Assembly (NCBI GenBank): GCA_001949185.1
Contig: BDGG01000001.1
Span: forward strand, 5,447,527 to 5,511,526
Length of the DNA: 64,000 bases
Direction of reading: 5' to 3'
From: Ramazzottius varieornatus
Taxonomy: Eukaryota; Tardigrada; Eutardigrada; Parachela; Ramazzottiidae
The notes under the pieces were generated by a model that searched no databases, was not told the DNA's origin, and saw only the letters and a list, made by a program, of their open reading frames with translations. This document shows, in pieces, positions 22,601 to 35,461 of this stretch. The translations under genes were made by a program, and so were the position numbers. Within the stretch, counting starts at the first letter, position 1; every line of letters begins with the position of its first letter.

Positions 22601-25600
22601 CCCAGTCAACGCCACAAAACAATCTAAAAGCCCCAAACATGGACTGCGGGATGAGAAACCGTGAAGATTATACCCACCCTGAGTTTGCGTCGCTGGTTAA
22701 ACTTCCTCAGTTGTTCGACTGTACCAGGAAGGTGGGCGCGTTTGACGCACTTGTCCTTTTCGCGCAGCCAGGGATGCTGGAGACACTGTTCGGCGGTGAT
22801 GCGCTCACTGGCCTCCACGCATAACATGCGCATTACCAAATGCTTGGCGTAATCGGATATCTGATCCCAGACGGGGCTTCCCATCTGCAATGACAAGTAC
22901 ACATATCAACATACTGTACATCCAAATTGGACTTTCTACGCTATATCGAACGATGATTGCTACTGTGCCACTCTATTTCTACTCAATCATCAAGTGCGGC
23001 TGCAGTCAATAGACGGAGGCATACAGTTCGATACTGTAGTAATCTAAGATGGAGATACATCACATGTCCTTCAATCGATGCGATCCATGAGTAAATGTCC
23101 AGGATTTAACTTCAAGGTATTGACGGCCGACTTGTCGAGGCTTTCACGTTAATGAGCAATGGGTCGAGAAAATGGAGACAGAAAGGAAAGCTGTGCTTGA
23201 TCTACAGCACGCCGGCGACTGTCCAATACATGCAAACCCTTGGCGTCTAGCTAACGGTCTGAACGAACCCTTTATCCTTTTCTACGCGATGTTCTGACCG
23301 TGGAACCACGCAGTGGGACCGTCCTTGAAATGATACAGGAGAAGCTTGTGCAGAGACCTTTGCAGCTTTTGGTTGAACACTACGACTACTGGTCGCCGGG
23401 ACGTTGGGACGTCGTAACAGCGACCTCATCTCCATAATCATATCGATTTTCGCAAATCCGCAGCTCTTTCCTTCCACTCACCCAGTCCAGCAAATTAAAA
23501 GGCGACCAATCGACCTAAATGATCTCTCAAGAAGCAACTCGCTTTCGCCCTCTTCCCCTTAGCTTCTCCAGCTTCTATCCGCTTTCACTCTTGAAATATC
23601 ACAAGAACCAACATGGCCAACAATACTTATGCCTCGATTTCAGACGTCGCTATGATCCCAACCTTCTTAATCTTTCACGGTGGCCAAAATGTTGAAATCG
23701 GAACGAAAGCGCTCACCGAAACCCGGCCACTAGCGATGGCTTCCTGCAGGCGTTCCTTGGTCCCCTGAAATGGCAAGTTGCCCGACAGCATAACGTACAA
23801 GAGTACTCCACAGGACCAGATGTCAGTGGCTGGTCCATACGTCCTGTTTTGCAGCATCTCGGGGCTCATGAAGTGCACCGAGCCAACACGCCCCGTGGCC
23901 TCGTTGGTTAGGATGTCCAGCGGGTTGAGCTCCATGGCATGACCAAACCCACCCAGCTTCACCGGCGCAGAGTTCTCCCGGGTCGCCAGCACTATACAGT
24001 GCGGCTTCTACAAACACAGACAATCAATCAATCGATACCACAAAAGAAGCGGCTCTTGAATTTTCTTACCAGGTCCCGGTGGATGATATTGTTGGTATGG
24101 CAGTAATTCAAGGCATCGATGACTTGGCGCATGTAGTGGCTGGCCACCGCCTCGCTGTAAACGAAACCGGCAGTGGCGCGCTTGACAATCTCGTAACACA
24201 GGTCGGCGCCTTCCATCCTACGAAAGAAACGAACATTCAGCCAAACAGCCTCAAAGCTTTGAGTGGAGTGCTGCCATCTACACTTCCGGTAGCAACACGC
24301 GGTAACCCAGAAAGCTTCCTGGGGCGGTCAATCAATACGAAACTGATTAATGCGACTACTCCCCAAATCATACAGATCCTGAGCCGCGGGGCGAAATTAA
24401 CTTTAACGAAAAAATGACAAATTTCGCTTGATTCTGGCAGCCGAAAAGTACGTACCATTCGAAGACCATGAAGAGTTTGCCATCCCGACTGGCGAAAGTA
24501 TTGAAGAGTTCGACGATGTGCGCATGTTTCAGTTTGATGCATATCGAAGCTTCCCTCTTCAACTCTAAAAACAAAAAATTGTGTGACAGATTTTGGAGAA
24601 AATGGAAGAAGGGGAAGAGAATATTACCGTACCTTCGATGCTGAGATTCGGTGAGGAGGCGTATTGAGCAACATCGACAATCTTCACAGCAAAATTCTGT
24701 CCGGTATCGCGTTTGCAGCAGCGATAAACTTCGCTGTAAGGACCTCTGCAAGACATGATAAGAGGGTGAAATATAATCTCCGTGAATCAAAGTCGTTAAA
24801 ATCAAACGTTACACTATTTATAACGTTCCACAGTATTGAATAACGACACCAAAGCTGCTCCGCTGTGAAACTTTATGACCCTACAGTACACAACATCAAC
24901 GTGATTTTATGGTCGCTTCCGGAAGACATCAAACCGCTGCGCCCCATAAAACCCGCCACGCAATTTTTCCCACACATGCAAAGGGAGAGTAGAGTAGAGC
25001 TTCTTCACGAAAAGGGGAACACCGAACACAGCGCACCTGAAGAATGCCATATTCGTGCAATGAAGCTGCTTAATTCATAATAGCATCAGACAAATTTTGA
25101 TACAGATGCAAAGGGATCATTCCGCATTGTCTCTAGTCGATCCGATCCGTCACGCACTTATCTCCTGAGGGGTGGACCTTCACATGAATGCTGAATGTTG
25201 TTTGGAGGATATCGCATAAAAGGAGGCTACGGATGTTGGGAAGCCACAGTGTCATCAGTTAATACCTTAAGTAGCTCTAGTACGGGCTTCAATAAGTATA
25301 CACGGATGCGGGCTGGATGGGAGAATGTAAGCAGGTTTCGCAGACAGGCACTGAACTGACGACTTAATGGACAAAGATAAAATATGGAGAAATATGATGC
25401 GTCAATGATCAATGATTCTCGCGTGCCAAAGTGTGTAAAATCATCAGCAACTCATCGCACCTGAAATCAATTTCCCACATACACCTCAACTGTTTTCTTT
25501 GACGATTATGCAGGTGACTTCTCACCCACAAAAACCAACGTCATGCCAAAGAGCAATCAAAAGTAATTTGAGACGAAAGTGAACCAACATCACGCAAGTC

Positions 25601-28600
25601 AGCTTCAAGCTTATCAGAGTTATCACAGTGATCTCATCTAAGTGGAAAGATGCTCGAATTTTTCAGCGTCTCTAATGCAAACTCTGATTCAACGCGCATC
25701 ATGCAGAAACGCCCAAAAGATTGAACAGCCGGAAGTTCCATCAAGTTGGAGTTTCCATTTCTTGCCTCGCGGGTAAAGTTACCTTTTAGAGATCGCACTA
25801 TAGTTGTCAGCTACGGAGGTGCTAACGGGGGTGGTGATTATCGTTGGCGGACGTTCTCGGACTCAGGGTGCAATTTGATTTGGAGAGTATCACAGCTGAG
25901 GCTGACAGCCTGCTATTGGAGTGTTAAACTCGTCGTCGATCTGCGCTTTGTGCTCTAGGGTCGCGGGTCTCCGTTACAGCGGAAGCCTTGCTTTGAGAGT
26001 CTAGTCACGGAGCTTGGGGTTCTTCAGAAAGACATGAGACTGTTCGGTGTTGAGCTTCACACTTGACCAATCATTCAGAAGGGATTGGATTAAACGTCTA
26101 GCACTCGATAATCTCCTTCCCTCATCGCAACCGCGCAGCGATCTCCAGGAGCTTCTGCAGTGCCTTCTCGTCCCATGCCTCATCCTCATTGCTCGAATTT
26201 CACTGCTATCCGCAGCGAACCCCGTTACCGTTGTTGAGAAGCAAGTCGTCAAACCAGATGAGCGCAAGGGGGTGCTCGTTTGTAGAAGCTGGAAAATGTT
26301 AACTTAGTGAACTTCAGGAGAATACTCATCATATGGGCCTGATAAAACGCACTATGAATTCCAAACTGAAGGTGTGGGTGTGGTTTAGACTGGGGATTAT
26401 TTTGGGTAGAGCGTTCCAAAGCTACGCAGTGATTCGAGGCGCATCTGCAGGTCTTCTTGGAAAGTACTTTGCGTAAACCATGCTGGTCCGCAAGCTCGTT
26501 CAAGCAGAGAACGCAACAACTGTATAGCGCTGTTCGGTCTAAATAACCAAACAAGGTCCCTGTATTTATATTCCACATGCCGAAGAACAGAGTCCTTCGC
26601 TGACGTTGCAGCAAACTGGAACAAACAGCCGCGCTTAATGCAGGGAAGGAGGGAAGTAACGGTTGATCATGATGGATTGGCTCTGGTAGTACCTTTGTGC
26701 AATTGAATATGTTTGGCATGTGGATAAAAGGAAGGACTTAGTGGCCAGAGAAGGACGCCATGTTGTTGGCTCGGCCGGAAAACGACGCGTAGACACAAGC
26801 GCGACTTCCGCTTCCCTTTCTGTCAGTCCTCTCCACAAATCGATCCTGCTATTCAAATAGCCCAAGTTAGCCTCCTCCCCAATCTTACCTTCTACTACAG
26901 CCATCCTTATCCTTTCTTCGAGCAACAAAGAGAATCCGTACTACAATTGTACCATTTTTTTCCCGTTCTTAACGCGACCATGTTTACGCAAAGCGTGTTT
27001 TGGTACGTTGAGCTCTGAGTGCTAATGTGTTGTTCAGTTAACGAAGTGGATGATTGTGTGGAATTCCGCAAAGGGATCTTCGCGGAGGAAATGCGGGGGG
27101 AATAAAGGGAAAATAGCCGCCAGCGAAATGGCTACTTTGTCCAAATGGAAAATGTCACTCCACTTGTGTAAACTGTATACACACAAGCAGCTCGCAGCAT
27201 CATATTGCTTTCTATTTTAAGCGTTCATCGCTCCGAGGAACACGGAATGTGTAACGATGCAAAGGAAAGCCCCAGAAATGCCGTCGGCAAGGCGAAGAGA
27301 CCAGCAAGGCAACACCGATAGTGCAACCTCACAAAATGGAAAGCCAGAAAGGCGCAAATCACAAATCAAACGGAAAACATTTTATGGTGAAAATCTATCA
27401 AACACCGCATTAACGATATTCTTTCCACACACCTTCGGTTTCTTGGATACGCACAGTCATCGAATGCCGAATGTAGGACAATTGTTTCGGGTTGATATTT
27501 TTCTACGGTTGATATCTACAGTGAAGTGGGAAAGTCGAACTCGGTGAAATAAATTTCGTAGCGTGTGAAGAAAAAGTGGAACGAGAGATTACGGCTATCA
27601 TCCACGGGGAAGTAAAGAGTGGAGAGAATGGTCCCGGGATGACGCAGGGTCTTCGTAGAGGAGCTGAAGAGGAAAGAGACAGCTGTATAAATCACGGCGT
27701 GTTTGTGGAAGGTTTCAGCGCTGTTGGATGTCGTTCATCTTTTTTTGGGCTAATGATTACGACGTTGGCCGTTTGATTTTTCCCCTTTCACTTCCTCCCC
27801 TTCTGTGGGTCCCACAACCTTGTCTCGAACTGAGTTACGGTGGATGGAGGGATCGCTGGCGTTACAGTCCCTGGCGACAAGGACTCGTTCCCGTTTCAAA
27901 CTTGTTTCCGCAATTGAGCTGTGTAGGGAATATCAAGTATCCGCCAGTCAGATTTGATCAGGCCACGTCTGTGACTTAAGCTGGCTGAAGACTTTCCTAA
28001 CTGGCAACACCAAAGCCTCATCATCGATTGGTACAGTGTCAAGACGGAAGACCACGTTGCTTGACTGACTGTTGTAATTTTCAAACTTGACATTCTCCGG
28101 CCGGCGAAGAAACCCACAAAAAGCAACCAGTCCATACACATTTCCCTCAGCTCAGTCGCTGCCGTCCGTTTCTTAGCTTTTCCAGAAAGCTGTGCAGATG
28201 AGCCAGCCGCATGTGTTGTCGCAAGGAGGAAGGAACGGAAGAAGAAAAGCCAAGCCGGGAAGAATAAAAACAAGACAAGAAAACGGGATTAACCCTGCCT
28301 CCTCAACGAGTCTTCGTCTACGCCGTTCAATCCAAAGTTTCTTAACAAGCTGAACAAACACCCATCCAACGTCTTCCTCCGCAAACACATCCATTCATCC
28401 TCAACCTAAATTGTTTTCAGAAAACTCTACACGGCGCACAGACGCCTAGGTACTGGGGAAAAACCTACAAAGCTACAAAGCAGTCTGAAAAATAACAAAC
28501 ACCTGAAACAAGACCACAATGAGATTAAAAGAACTACGCCACAATCCTGTCACTATCGGCAGAGACATACGCATGACGTCAAAGCACCATGAAGCGTGAC

Positions 28601-28866
28601 CATTATGTTAACAGTTTTAGTCAGCTATGTCATGACGTCATACACGTAAAAATACACGGAGTGAGTGACTTGGACGGGGTGAAATGTGAGATTGTTGCAG
28701 CCAGCCTCCGCACTTTGCCTGACAAGCTCTTGATGAGAAAACAGCATCGGCGTCTAATGGCATTTTAAAGAGCAGTGTTGGGTTGGTTCTGTACTTACTT
28801 GCCAAGCGCTTCACCCAGCTCGTAGATGTCTTCAAAGAGCGGAGGTTCCTCTTCGTCCACGTCCAT
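13630..28866 (-). CDS. CASK: CASK/Lin-2, MAGUK scaffold with CaMK-like pseudokinase
   Basis: Sixteen exons join in phase: 28866-28799, 24745-24633, 24564-24456, 24217-24070, 24007-23723, 22884-22678, 22155-21913, 19552-19472, 16484-15870, 15560-15482, 15304-15219, 15101-14934, 14859-14718, 14468-14325, 14240-13876, 13809-13630 (1010 residues). Domain order is complete. The CaM-kinase-like domain has [18 protein letters not shown] and GGFG in place of DFG. Then come L27 N ([11 protein letters not shown]), L27 C ([10 protein letters not shown]), PDZ ([18 protein letters not shown]), SH3 ([10 protein letters not shown]), the hook (WFGKKK) and the guanylate kinase domain ([26 protein letters not shown]). 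It ends [14 protein letters not shown] links neurexin, syndecan, Mint and Veli at synapses and epithelial junctions. The L27-PDZ linker is unusually long (about 130 residues, His/Ser-rich). Introns 1, 7 and 8 are 2.4-4.1 kb; the rest are short. Confidence 0.96.
16485..21912 (-). other. CASK: CASK introns 7 and 8 (around the 81-bp exon 8)
   Basis: About 5.4 kb contains only exon 8 (19472-19552, starting [10 protein letters not shown] and linking the L27 halves). I found no other recognisable coding sequence on either strand. A short AG/GA run is near 19141-19152. Long introns here and at the 5' end are the usual place for regulatory elements, but none can be named. Confidence 0.6.
24746..28798 (-). 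other. CASK: CASK intron 1 (4.05 kb)
   Basis: Exon 1 (28866-28799, [20 protein letters not shown]) ends in AA with donor GTAAGT. Exon 2 starts with the A that completes a Lys codon before [10 protein letters not shown], after acceptor TCTTGCAG. Nothing in between looks coding. No transposase or strong inverted repeat was found. Confidence 0.7.
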
Positions 28867-29798
28867 CTGACATCGACTTGACTGTCAACGACTTTTCTCC
28901 TCGCACTCTCTTTTAGTCTTCCGCAAAGTACACACAGTATATTGATTACAGAGAGAATGTTGCCAGCCACTGTAAACGCTGTAATCCAAGTAATTCCAAC
29001 ATGCCGGGAGAAGATAATATCCAGGCATAAGATACACGACTACACGAGAAAGAAGAAATTCCAGAAAAATGAGAAAACGTTATCGATTCATTGTGACGAA
29101 ATCAGGTTTGAATCGGCATAATCAAATAATCGCCAGCAATCAGCGCAATCAGTCACATTGCCTTCTGTCCCGTCGGGTTGATTGAAGCAGCAATGCTTGA
29201 TTGGTGTAATCCAGGTGGACCGGCCACTGGTCAGCCTCGCGGTACGATATACCGCAGCATCAAACCTCTTACCGGATTTGTGGTACCGCCGCCCAGGTGT
29301 AATGATACAGTTTCCTTCTGTGTTGTGAGCGAAACCGCAGGAAAATTGCTGCTGACTGCTGAGGTATCATTACCAGGAATTGGAAACTGGAGCTGGAGGT
29401 CTCTGAATGGCGTGAAGTCTATGAGAGCGATACTTAGCTGGCAAATTCCGGGCAGAAGATTCATCATCTGGTGCCAGGAGAATCAAAGCCATTTTCCTTC
29501 CCCCATTTGGCGGTATCGTCTGTACGTACTGTCCCCGATCTGCAGCTTAGCTTTACGTCGTAAGACGTCTACTGCTCGATGAAGTATTCGATTGGTTGCA
29601 GCTGTTTGTGGGCTGTGACTCCAGAGTCCAGAGAAGTGCGCGACCCGGAAATCTTTTGGGTTTCCCAAATCACGTGGAATATCCAACGACCAAAGTCCAC
29701 CGCCAACCACGCGGCCTTTCCGAATTGTGACATGGGTCGGATAAGTTATAACATAAACAGTGAACTTCGTGAAGCGATTTCCGATCAGACTGAAACTT
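28867..29798. other. Divergent promoter region between CASK and EBP, no confident gene
   Basis: Overlapping open frames occur on both strands at about 29180-29710, neither with recognisable domains or convincing splice sites. The stretch lies between the start codons of two divergent genes. Confidence 0.45.
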
Positions 29799-29870
29799 AA
29801 ATCTATCTCTTTATGCTCTCGTTTGGTTTATAGTAAATCTATCTCTTTATGCTCTCGTTTGGTTTATAGT
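29799..29870. repeat. Perfect tandem duplication, 2 x 36 bp, just upstream of EBP
   Basis: The 36-bp unit beginning AAATCTATCTCTTTATGCTC at 29799 is repeated exactly at 29835. The array ends 50 bp before the EBP start codon, so it lies in the 5' UTR or core promoter. Identical copies imply a recent duplication or conversion, or an assembly duplication. Confidence 0.9.
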
Positions 29871-29920
29871 ATGAACGCTTGACCCAGAGAAATCGGTGTA
29901 ACGATCTATGCTATAGCAGG

Positions 29921-31002
<1,082 letters not shown>

Positions 31003-31544
31003 CACTGACATTTGTCGCATAAGAAAGCTTTGTTAGAAAAAAATGCTCAAGTGGCGTAACGTGATGACTTCGTAGCCATACTTTTGCTTGACGATCCTCC
31101 AATGATTTCTGAGGGTTCGTTTGTTTGCTGCACAGCATGGTTTCCGGCACTTGTCAGACCGACGCGTGGTCGTCTTTGTATTGACGATTTTTTCGCTGGC
31201 TCACATGCCTTCAATGTCTTGCAAAGTAAGCCTGTTAGTGTTGAGCATATTTCGAATAGTGTAACGATGATTAATGGTAAATTTTCTTGCCACCATTAGC
31301 TCCAACACTGTCCATCTCTAAACGTGCGAAACGGACATACTATGGTGGTAAAACATTAGCGCACCTAGGTTGTTTTACTCTGCTTTCGCGGATCTATATT
31401 CAGCAGTGACCGCTGCCCAACTTTATGATGAATCCATCAAGATATACTCGGTAAACCAGCTGGTCCATGATAGGAAGGTTACGGTGTCGTTTTTTCTGTC
31501 TGCATTCCATCTGGTTGTCTCGTATGCGGATTCTTTCCGGCGCG
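31003..31544. other. Intergenic between EBP and acid phosphatase
   Basis: About 540 bp with no recognisable coding sequence. The two flanking genes are in tandem on the plus strand. Confidence 0.5.
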
Positions 31545-34500
31545 ATGATTAGGTCAACCATTCCCAAACCATTTGGGGTTCTCATCTGGTTGCTCACGAT
31601 ATGGGCAGAGTTCGATTGGATATTCTCCCAAGTCCTTGTTGATCCCTACGCCAGGAGCGAAGTTGTTAATCCCGATGAATTGCTGCTCGTTCAAGTGGTA
31701 AATCTGTCTTGTAAAGTTGAGCACCGTCATTAGCAAAGTTTCAGCAGTCAAAGAGGTCGTGAGAGCACTTGAGAGTTTCCGGTGATACAGTACTGTCGAG
31801 CTATATCACTATAATATTATTCTACCCGTAGGTCCATCGTCATGGCGAGCGCACTGCCATCTACGACATCCCAACAGCCGGTCGGAAACCCCAGACCATT
31901 ACCGACGGATTCCCCAAGGAAGCCATTCTTACACCTCGAGGCATTGCTGACATGTACGGTAAGGTATGCAAAGCTGTCCACTGGTCTGCGTTCGACTTTG
32001 GTCTTCGCGTTCGCCCACACAGTTCTGGCCTTGTTGTAGAGTATGGAAGGTATATGCGACATCGATACCACAAGTTCTTCGACGACGGAAAACCAATATC
32101 CAGCCAACGTATCCGTGTCATCTCTTCTTCGACCGACCGGACGATCACCAGTGCGCAAGCGCTAATGGCAGGCCTGCTGCCACCTGAAGACCGTAGCCGC
32201 ATATGGAACACCTCGCTGGGCAGCCAGTGGATCCCCTTCCCAGTTTATGCACGTCCTTCCGCTCACGATACGCTGTTGCTCAACTTTGGAAACGATTGTC
32301 CGAAATTCAGCGAGCTACGGAAAGATATCGCGAAGATACCTATCGCCAAACAATTCCAAGCTACAATGCCGGTACTCGTAACAGTTTCTTTCTTTTTTTC
32401 CTTAATTGACGCTGGTTTTTCTTAACTGGCGCTTTAGCCGAAATTCTATATTGTTCAGGAGCCAACTTTTTCTGTAGGGGAGTTAAACATATAATCAAAA
32501 AGGCTGATGTAATTTTGTGGAGGGTTGGTTCTAGTCTATGGATCATCAGTGGCAGGCCGAGATTACTTGGAAGGAAGAAAGTTGTTGAAATATGCCCCAG
32601 TAGGGAAGAAAATTCAAAAAGGACTTTTTGCACCATTTCTCTATGTACCGTTTTTCTATTTTTCTCGTACAGCACGTTACCCAGTGCAAAACGCTGGCTG
32701 AATCAGCTGTTTCCGGCTTACCGGAGAAATATAGTCCTTTATAACTCACCGAAAGCCATAATGACATACTATTTTTACAAAGGCGTCTGCCGAACCAATC
32801 GGCCATCCTTCGTTTAGCCAGTGTCCAGCTTAACTTGTGGACGCTAGTAAAACCTTCCTTTCTAGTGCCCAGCGTGTCAACTTCAAACTTTCGCGTTTCT
32901 GGATATTTCCTGAAAGCTCATGTTAAAAAAGGGCCAAAATGTCTCCATGAGCTAAAGCGCCAGTTAAAAAAAACCAGCGTCAGTTGGGAATCGACAGTAA
33001 CTGCTAATCAAAACAAGTTGGGATCTGCTTTCAGGGGTTCGCAGACAGAATGAAAGCTGCGACAGGCTTGAATACTTATGACTTCTTCGACACGAGTACC
33101 ATTATCGAAGATGCCGTCCATTACGCCCAGTCGAACCCAGTCAATGGGAGTGTTGACCAGGGAACTCTCCCTTACTGGTACAACGAATCGATCGGTGAGG
33201 ATCTAAGGAGAATCGCCTATTTCCGGATGCATTTGATAGTGGGTGGAAACGGGGATCGACAGCGAACCAGATTCAAGATCGGGGTCCTTTTGCACGAAAT
33301 ACTAGAGAGAATGAACCTGTCCAAGTCACTTGGCGGAAAGTTGCCACTAAAGATGGTTTTTTATTCCGGGGTACGCAAAGCAACTTAGCTTTTCCAGTAC
33401 AGTAGTCCTACTACTTCACTATGTTGTAGTGGATTTCTGAATTAGGCACATACGTCACAGGCGCGGCTTTAACGTGCGACGTCAACGCCTCGCCGGAATT
33501 TTGGCGGTTTCCAGCCTAGAATCAGTCAATCAGTCATCAAGTTACGGGCGAAGTGCTAACATCACACTTAAAGCCGCACATGAGACATATATTCCTCATT
33601 CTAAATCCTACCTGTGACGTATGCAAAGTGGCAAAGGTTCTACTGTACACGTTCAGTGAGAAATTAGTGAACAGTAGAAATCACAGGACAGACGGAAAGG
33701 ACGGTAAAATGGAAAATCAACCATAGAGAAGTGTCGAAAGTGTATTAGAGTGAATCAGCCGTAAACATACTTTGCTTCCGAGCCGCCCTAGCGAAAAGGC
33801 CTGTCCATACTTTTTACCTGTCCATACCTGTCCAAAACGCCTGTCCATACTTTTTACCAGAGTCAATTGCTTCCACTGTCCCATAATTTCCCGCCGTGCG
33901 TATACTGTAATTCAATTCCAGCATGACGAAAACGTGGCTGGAATTTTGGCGGCGCTCAGTTCGTACAACTACACTATCGAAGGACCCAATATTGGAATAC
34001 CCGACTTCACCGCATCTGTCATCTTTGAGCTATACAAGAACAGCACTGTTCGTCTACTGTTCAAGAACAAGTAAGCGTTCTGCTTAAAATTGGGGCGGAC
34101 TGTTTGACATCAATTGTTATGCTTTCTACAATACAGCCGGTATATTTTTCACAGCCTGTCGGATATGTGGTCGGATCCACTGGTCATAAAGCATCCACAG
34201 TGCCTAATGGAATATTGTCAACTGGGCAAGCTGTACGGTTTGGTAAAGGACGTTCTTACGTCTGAGGACCTGTGGCTCAATGAATGCGGTGCCACGTATG
34301 GTGTGCGAAGAAACGTATCTGAAACCCGTTCAGCAGAAAACGAACTTCCTTCTAAGCTTCAGCTAAACGATGTTCCGCCACATTCTGTGACTCTTCCTGC
34401 TCAAAACGGTACGTCGCCGGTCGGTGCGTTAAGTTAAAATTAATCTTCTCCGAATGTGACAACAGAAACATGATATGATCGTCTTTCTTAATTCACCGCA

Positions 34501-34680
34501 GGAAATGGAGTTGGCATCGGCGATGGACTGGTGATCGGTGGAGGTCTCATAGCAGCTGCCCTGATAACTTCTCCACTCGTAGCCGTATGTATAGCGCGTA
34601 TGAGGCGAAAGACACCGGAAGACAGAGTAACGAACCTCGAACTTTCAAATGGCGACATGCGGAATCGAGCAAATGCCTGA
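31545..34680 (+). CDS. Histidine acid phosphatase, membrane-anchored (lysosomal/prostatic type)
   Basis: Seven exons join in phase: 31545-31697, 31832-31958, 32040-32371, 33035-33370, 33922-34070, 34137-34408, 34502-34680 (515 residues). The start at 31545 gives a signal peptide (KPFGVLIWLLTIWAEFDWIF); an upstream ATG at 31467 is in frame. The catalytic RHGxR motif is split-exon VQV|VHRHGERTAIYD, with nucleophile His. The second Arg region is SSSTDRTITSAQALMAGLLP and the proton-donor HD motif is FYSG|HDENVAGIL. The rest follows the branch-2 phosphatase fold, including NDCPKFSEL and LPYWYNES. Near the C-terminus lies a transmembrane helix (GLIAAALITSPLVAVCIA) followed by a short basic tail, as in lysosomal acid phosphatase. 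It dephosphorylates small phosphomonoesters at low pH. Introns 3 and 4 are longer; intron 3 holds a MITE-like repeat. Confidence 0.9.
32402..32987. mobile_element. MITE-like element in acid phosphatase intron 3
   Basis: Arms of 37 bp lie at 32402-32438 (AACTGGCGCTTTAGC at the inner end) and 32951-32987 (GCTAAAGCGCCAGTT at the inner end). They are near-perfect inverted repeats about 510 bp apart. No transposase lies between. Most of the intron is this element. Confidence 0.65.
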
Positions 34681-35284
34681 GGTCAGGGTCAGTGTTTCTG
34701 GACTAGAAGAGTTCTCTGTATGGTGTCCACGGTTTGGCTTGTGTCTTTTATTGAAGAGTGTATGGGGTCAGGGTCTGGGTTGCTGGTCTATTAGACTGGA
34801 CGATCTTATTCGAAACGGATCTCGAGAAACTAGCCTTCTGCGTGCTGCACGATTATATTCGATTACGACCATATAGTACGAGTCGATGTCGTGACGCTCT
34901 TTTTCAGCCACCTAATGGTATGGGGAAACTCTTTAGGTGGGCTGTTTGGTCTTGGTTTACTGGTAATTTGATCAGCCAAATAAGTTGCGTTTCGGAGAGA
35001 CGATCCGTTCAGTTTCCAAGTGCAATCTTTCATCTGCATTGATAGCTTGTATTAGTCTCTGTCGAGGAGCGAGTCGGAAAGTCTGGTGGAAGTCTGGTGT
35101 GTGCTGCGTAGGAGGAATTGCTTTACGGTAATCCGAAAACTGCGAATCGCCGCTGCGCATGAGTGCCCGGGAAGAAATCTCCACAGAGCAGTCATTGATT
35201 GTTATGCACCTAGATCCAGTAAGTTAAGCCCATCGGCGTAAAGCATTCCCGACCCTTTCGCTCAGCCGTTGCATCTGTTTTGGT
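34681..35284. other. Intergenic, boundary between host genes and transposon cluster
   Basis: This holds the acid phosphatase 3' UTR and unassigned sequence up to the left terminal repeat of the hAT-like element. No coding similarity was seen. Confidence 0.45.
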
Positions 35285-35461
35285 CATAGGTTTCCAGGAT
35301 TGAAATTAAATTGTGCAGAAGAGGTAAGTTGGATATACGTCATCACTTTTTCAACCAATGGGAAGAAAAAATGGATTCTTCCGGGTGTCTTGATGCAAGT
35401 CGATAGTAAATGGTTCCTGAAGTGTAGGGAAAAAGCATCGAGCCGATCTGACGGTTAACTA

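Noticed and set aside
26249-26928. Overlapping minus-strand open frames of up to 156 codons in CASK intron 1
   Set aside because: No recognisable domain, conserved motif or convincing splice sites; the composition looks non-coding.
29178-29710. Open frames on both strands between CASK and EBP
   Set aside because: They are mutually antisense, unspliced and lack motifs, so I could not support either as a gene.
33436-33625. Possible small MITE in acid phosphatase intron 5 (CATACGTCACAGG against CCTGTGACGTATG)
   Set aside because: Only about 14-16 bp of terminal pairing is clear and the inner sequence does not mirror well, so I did not call it an element.
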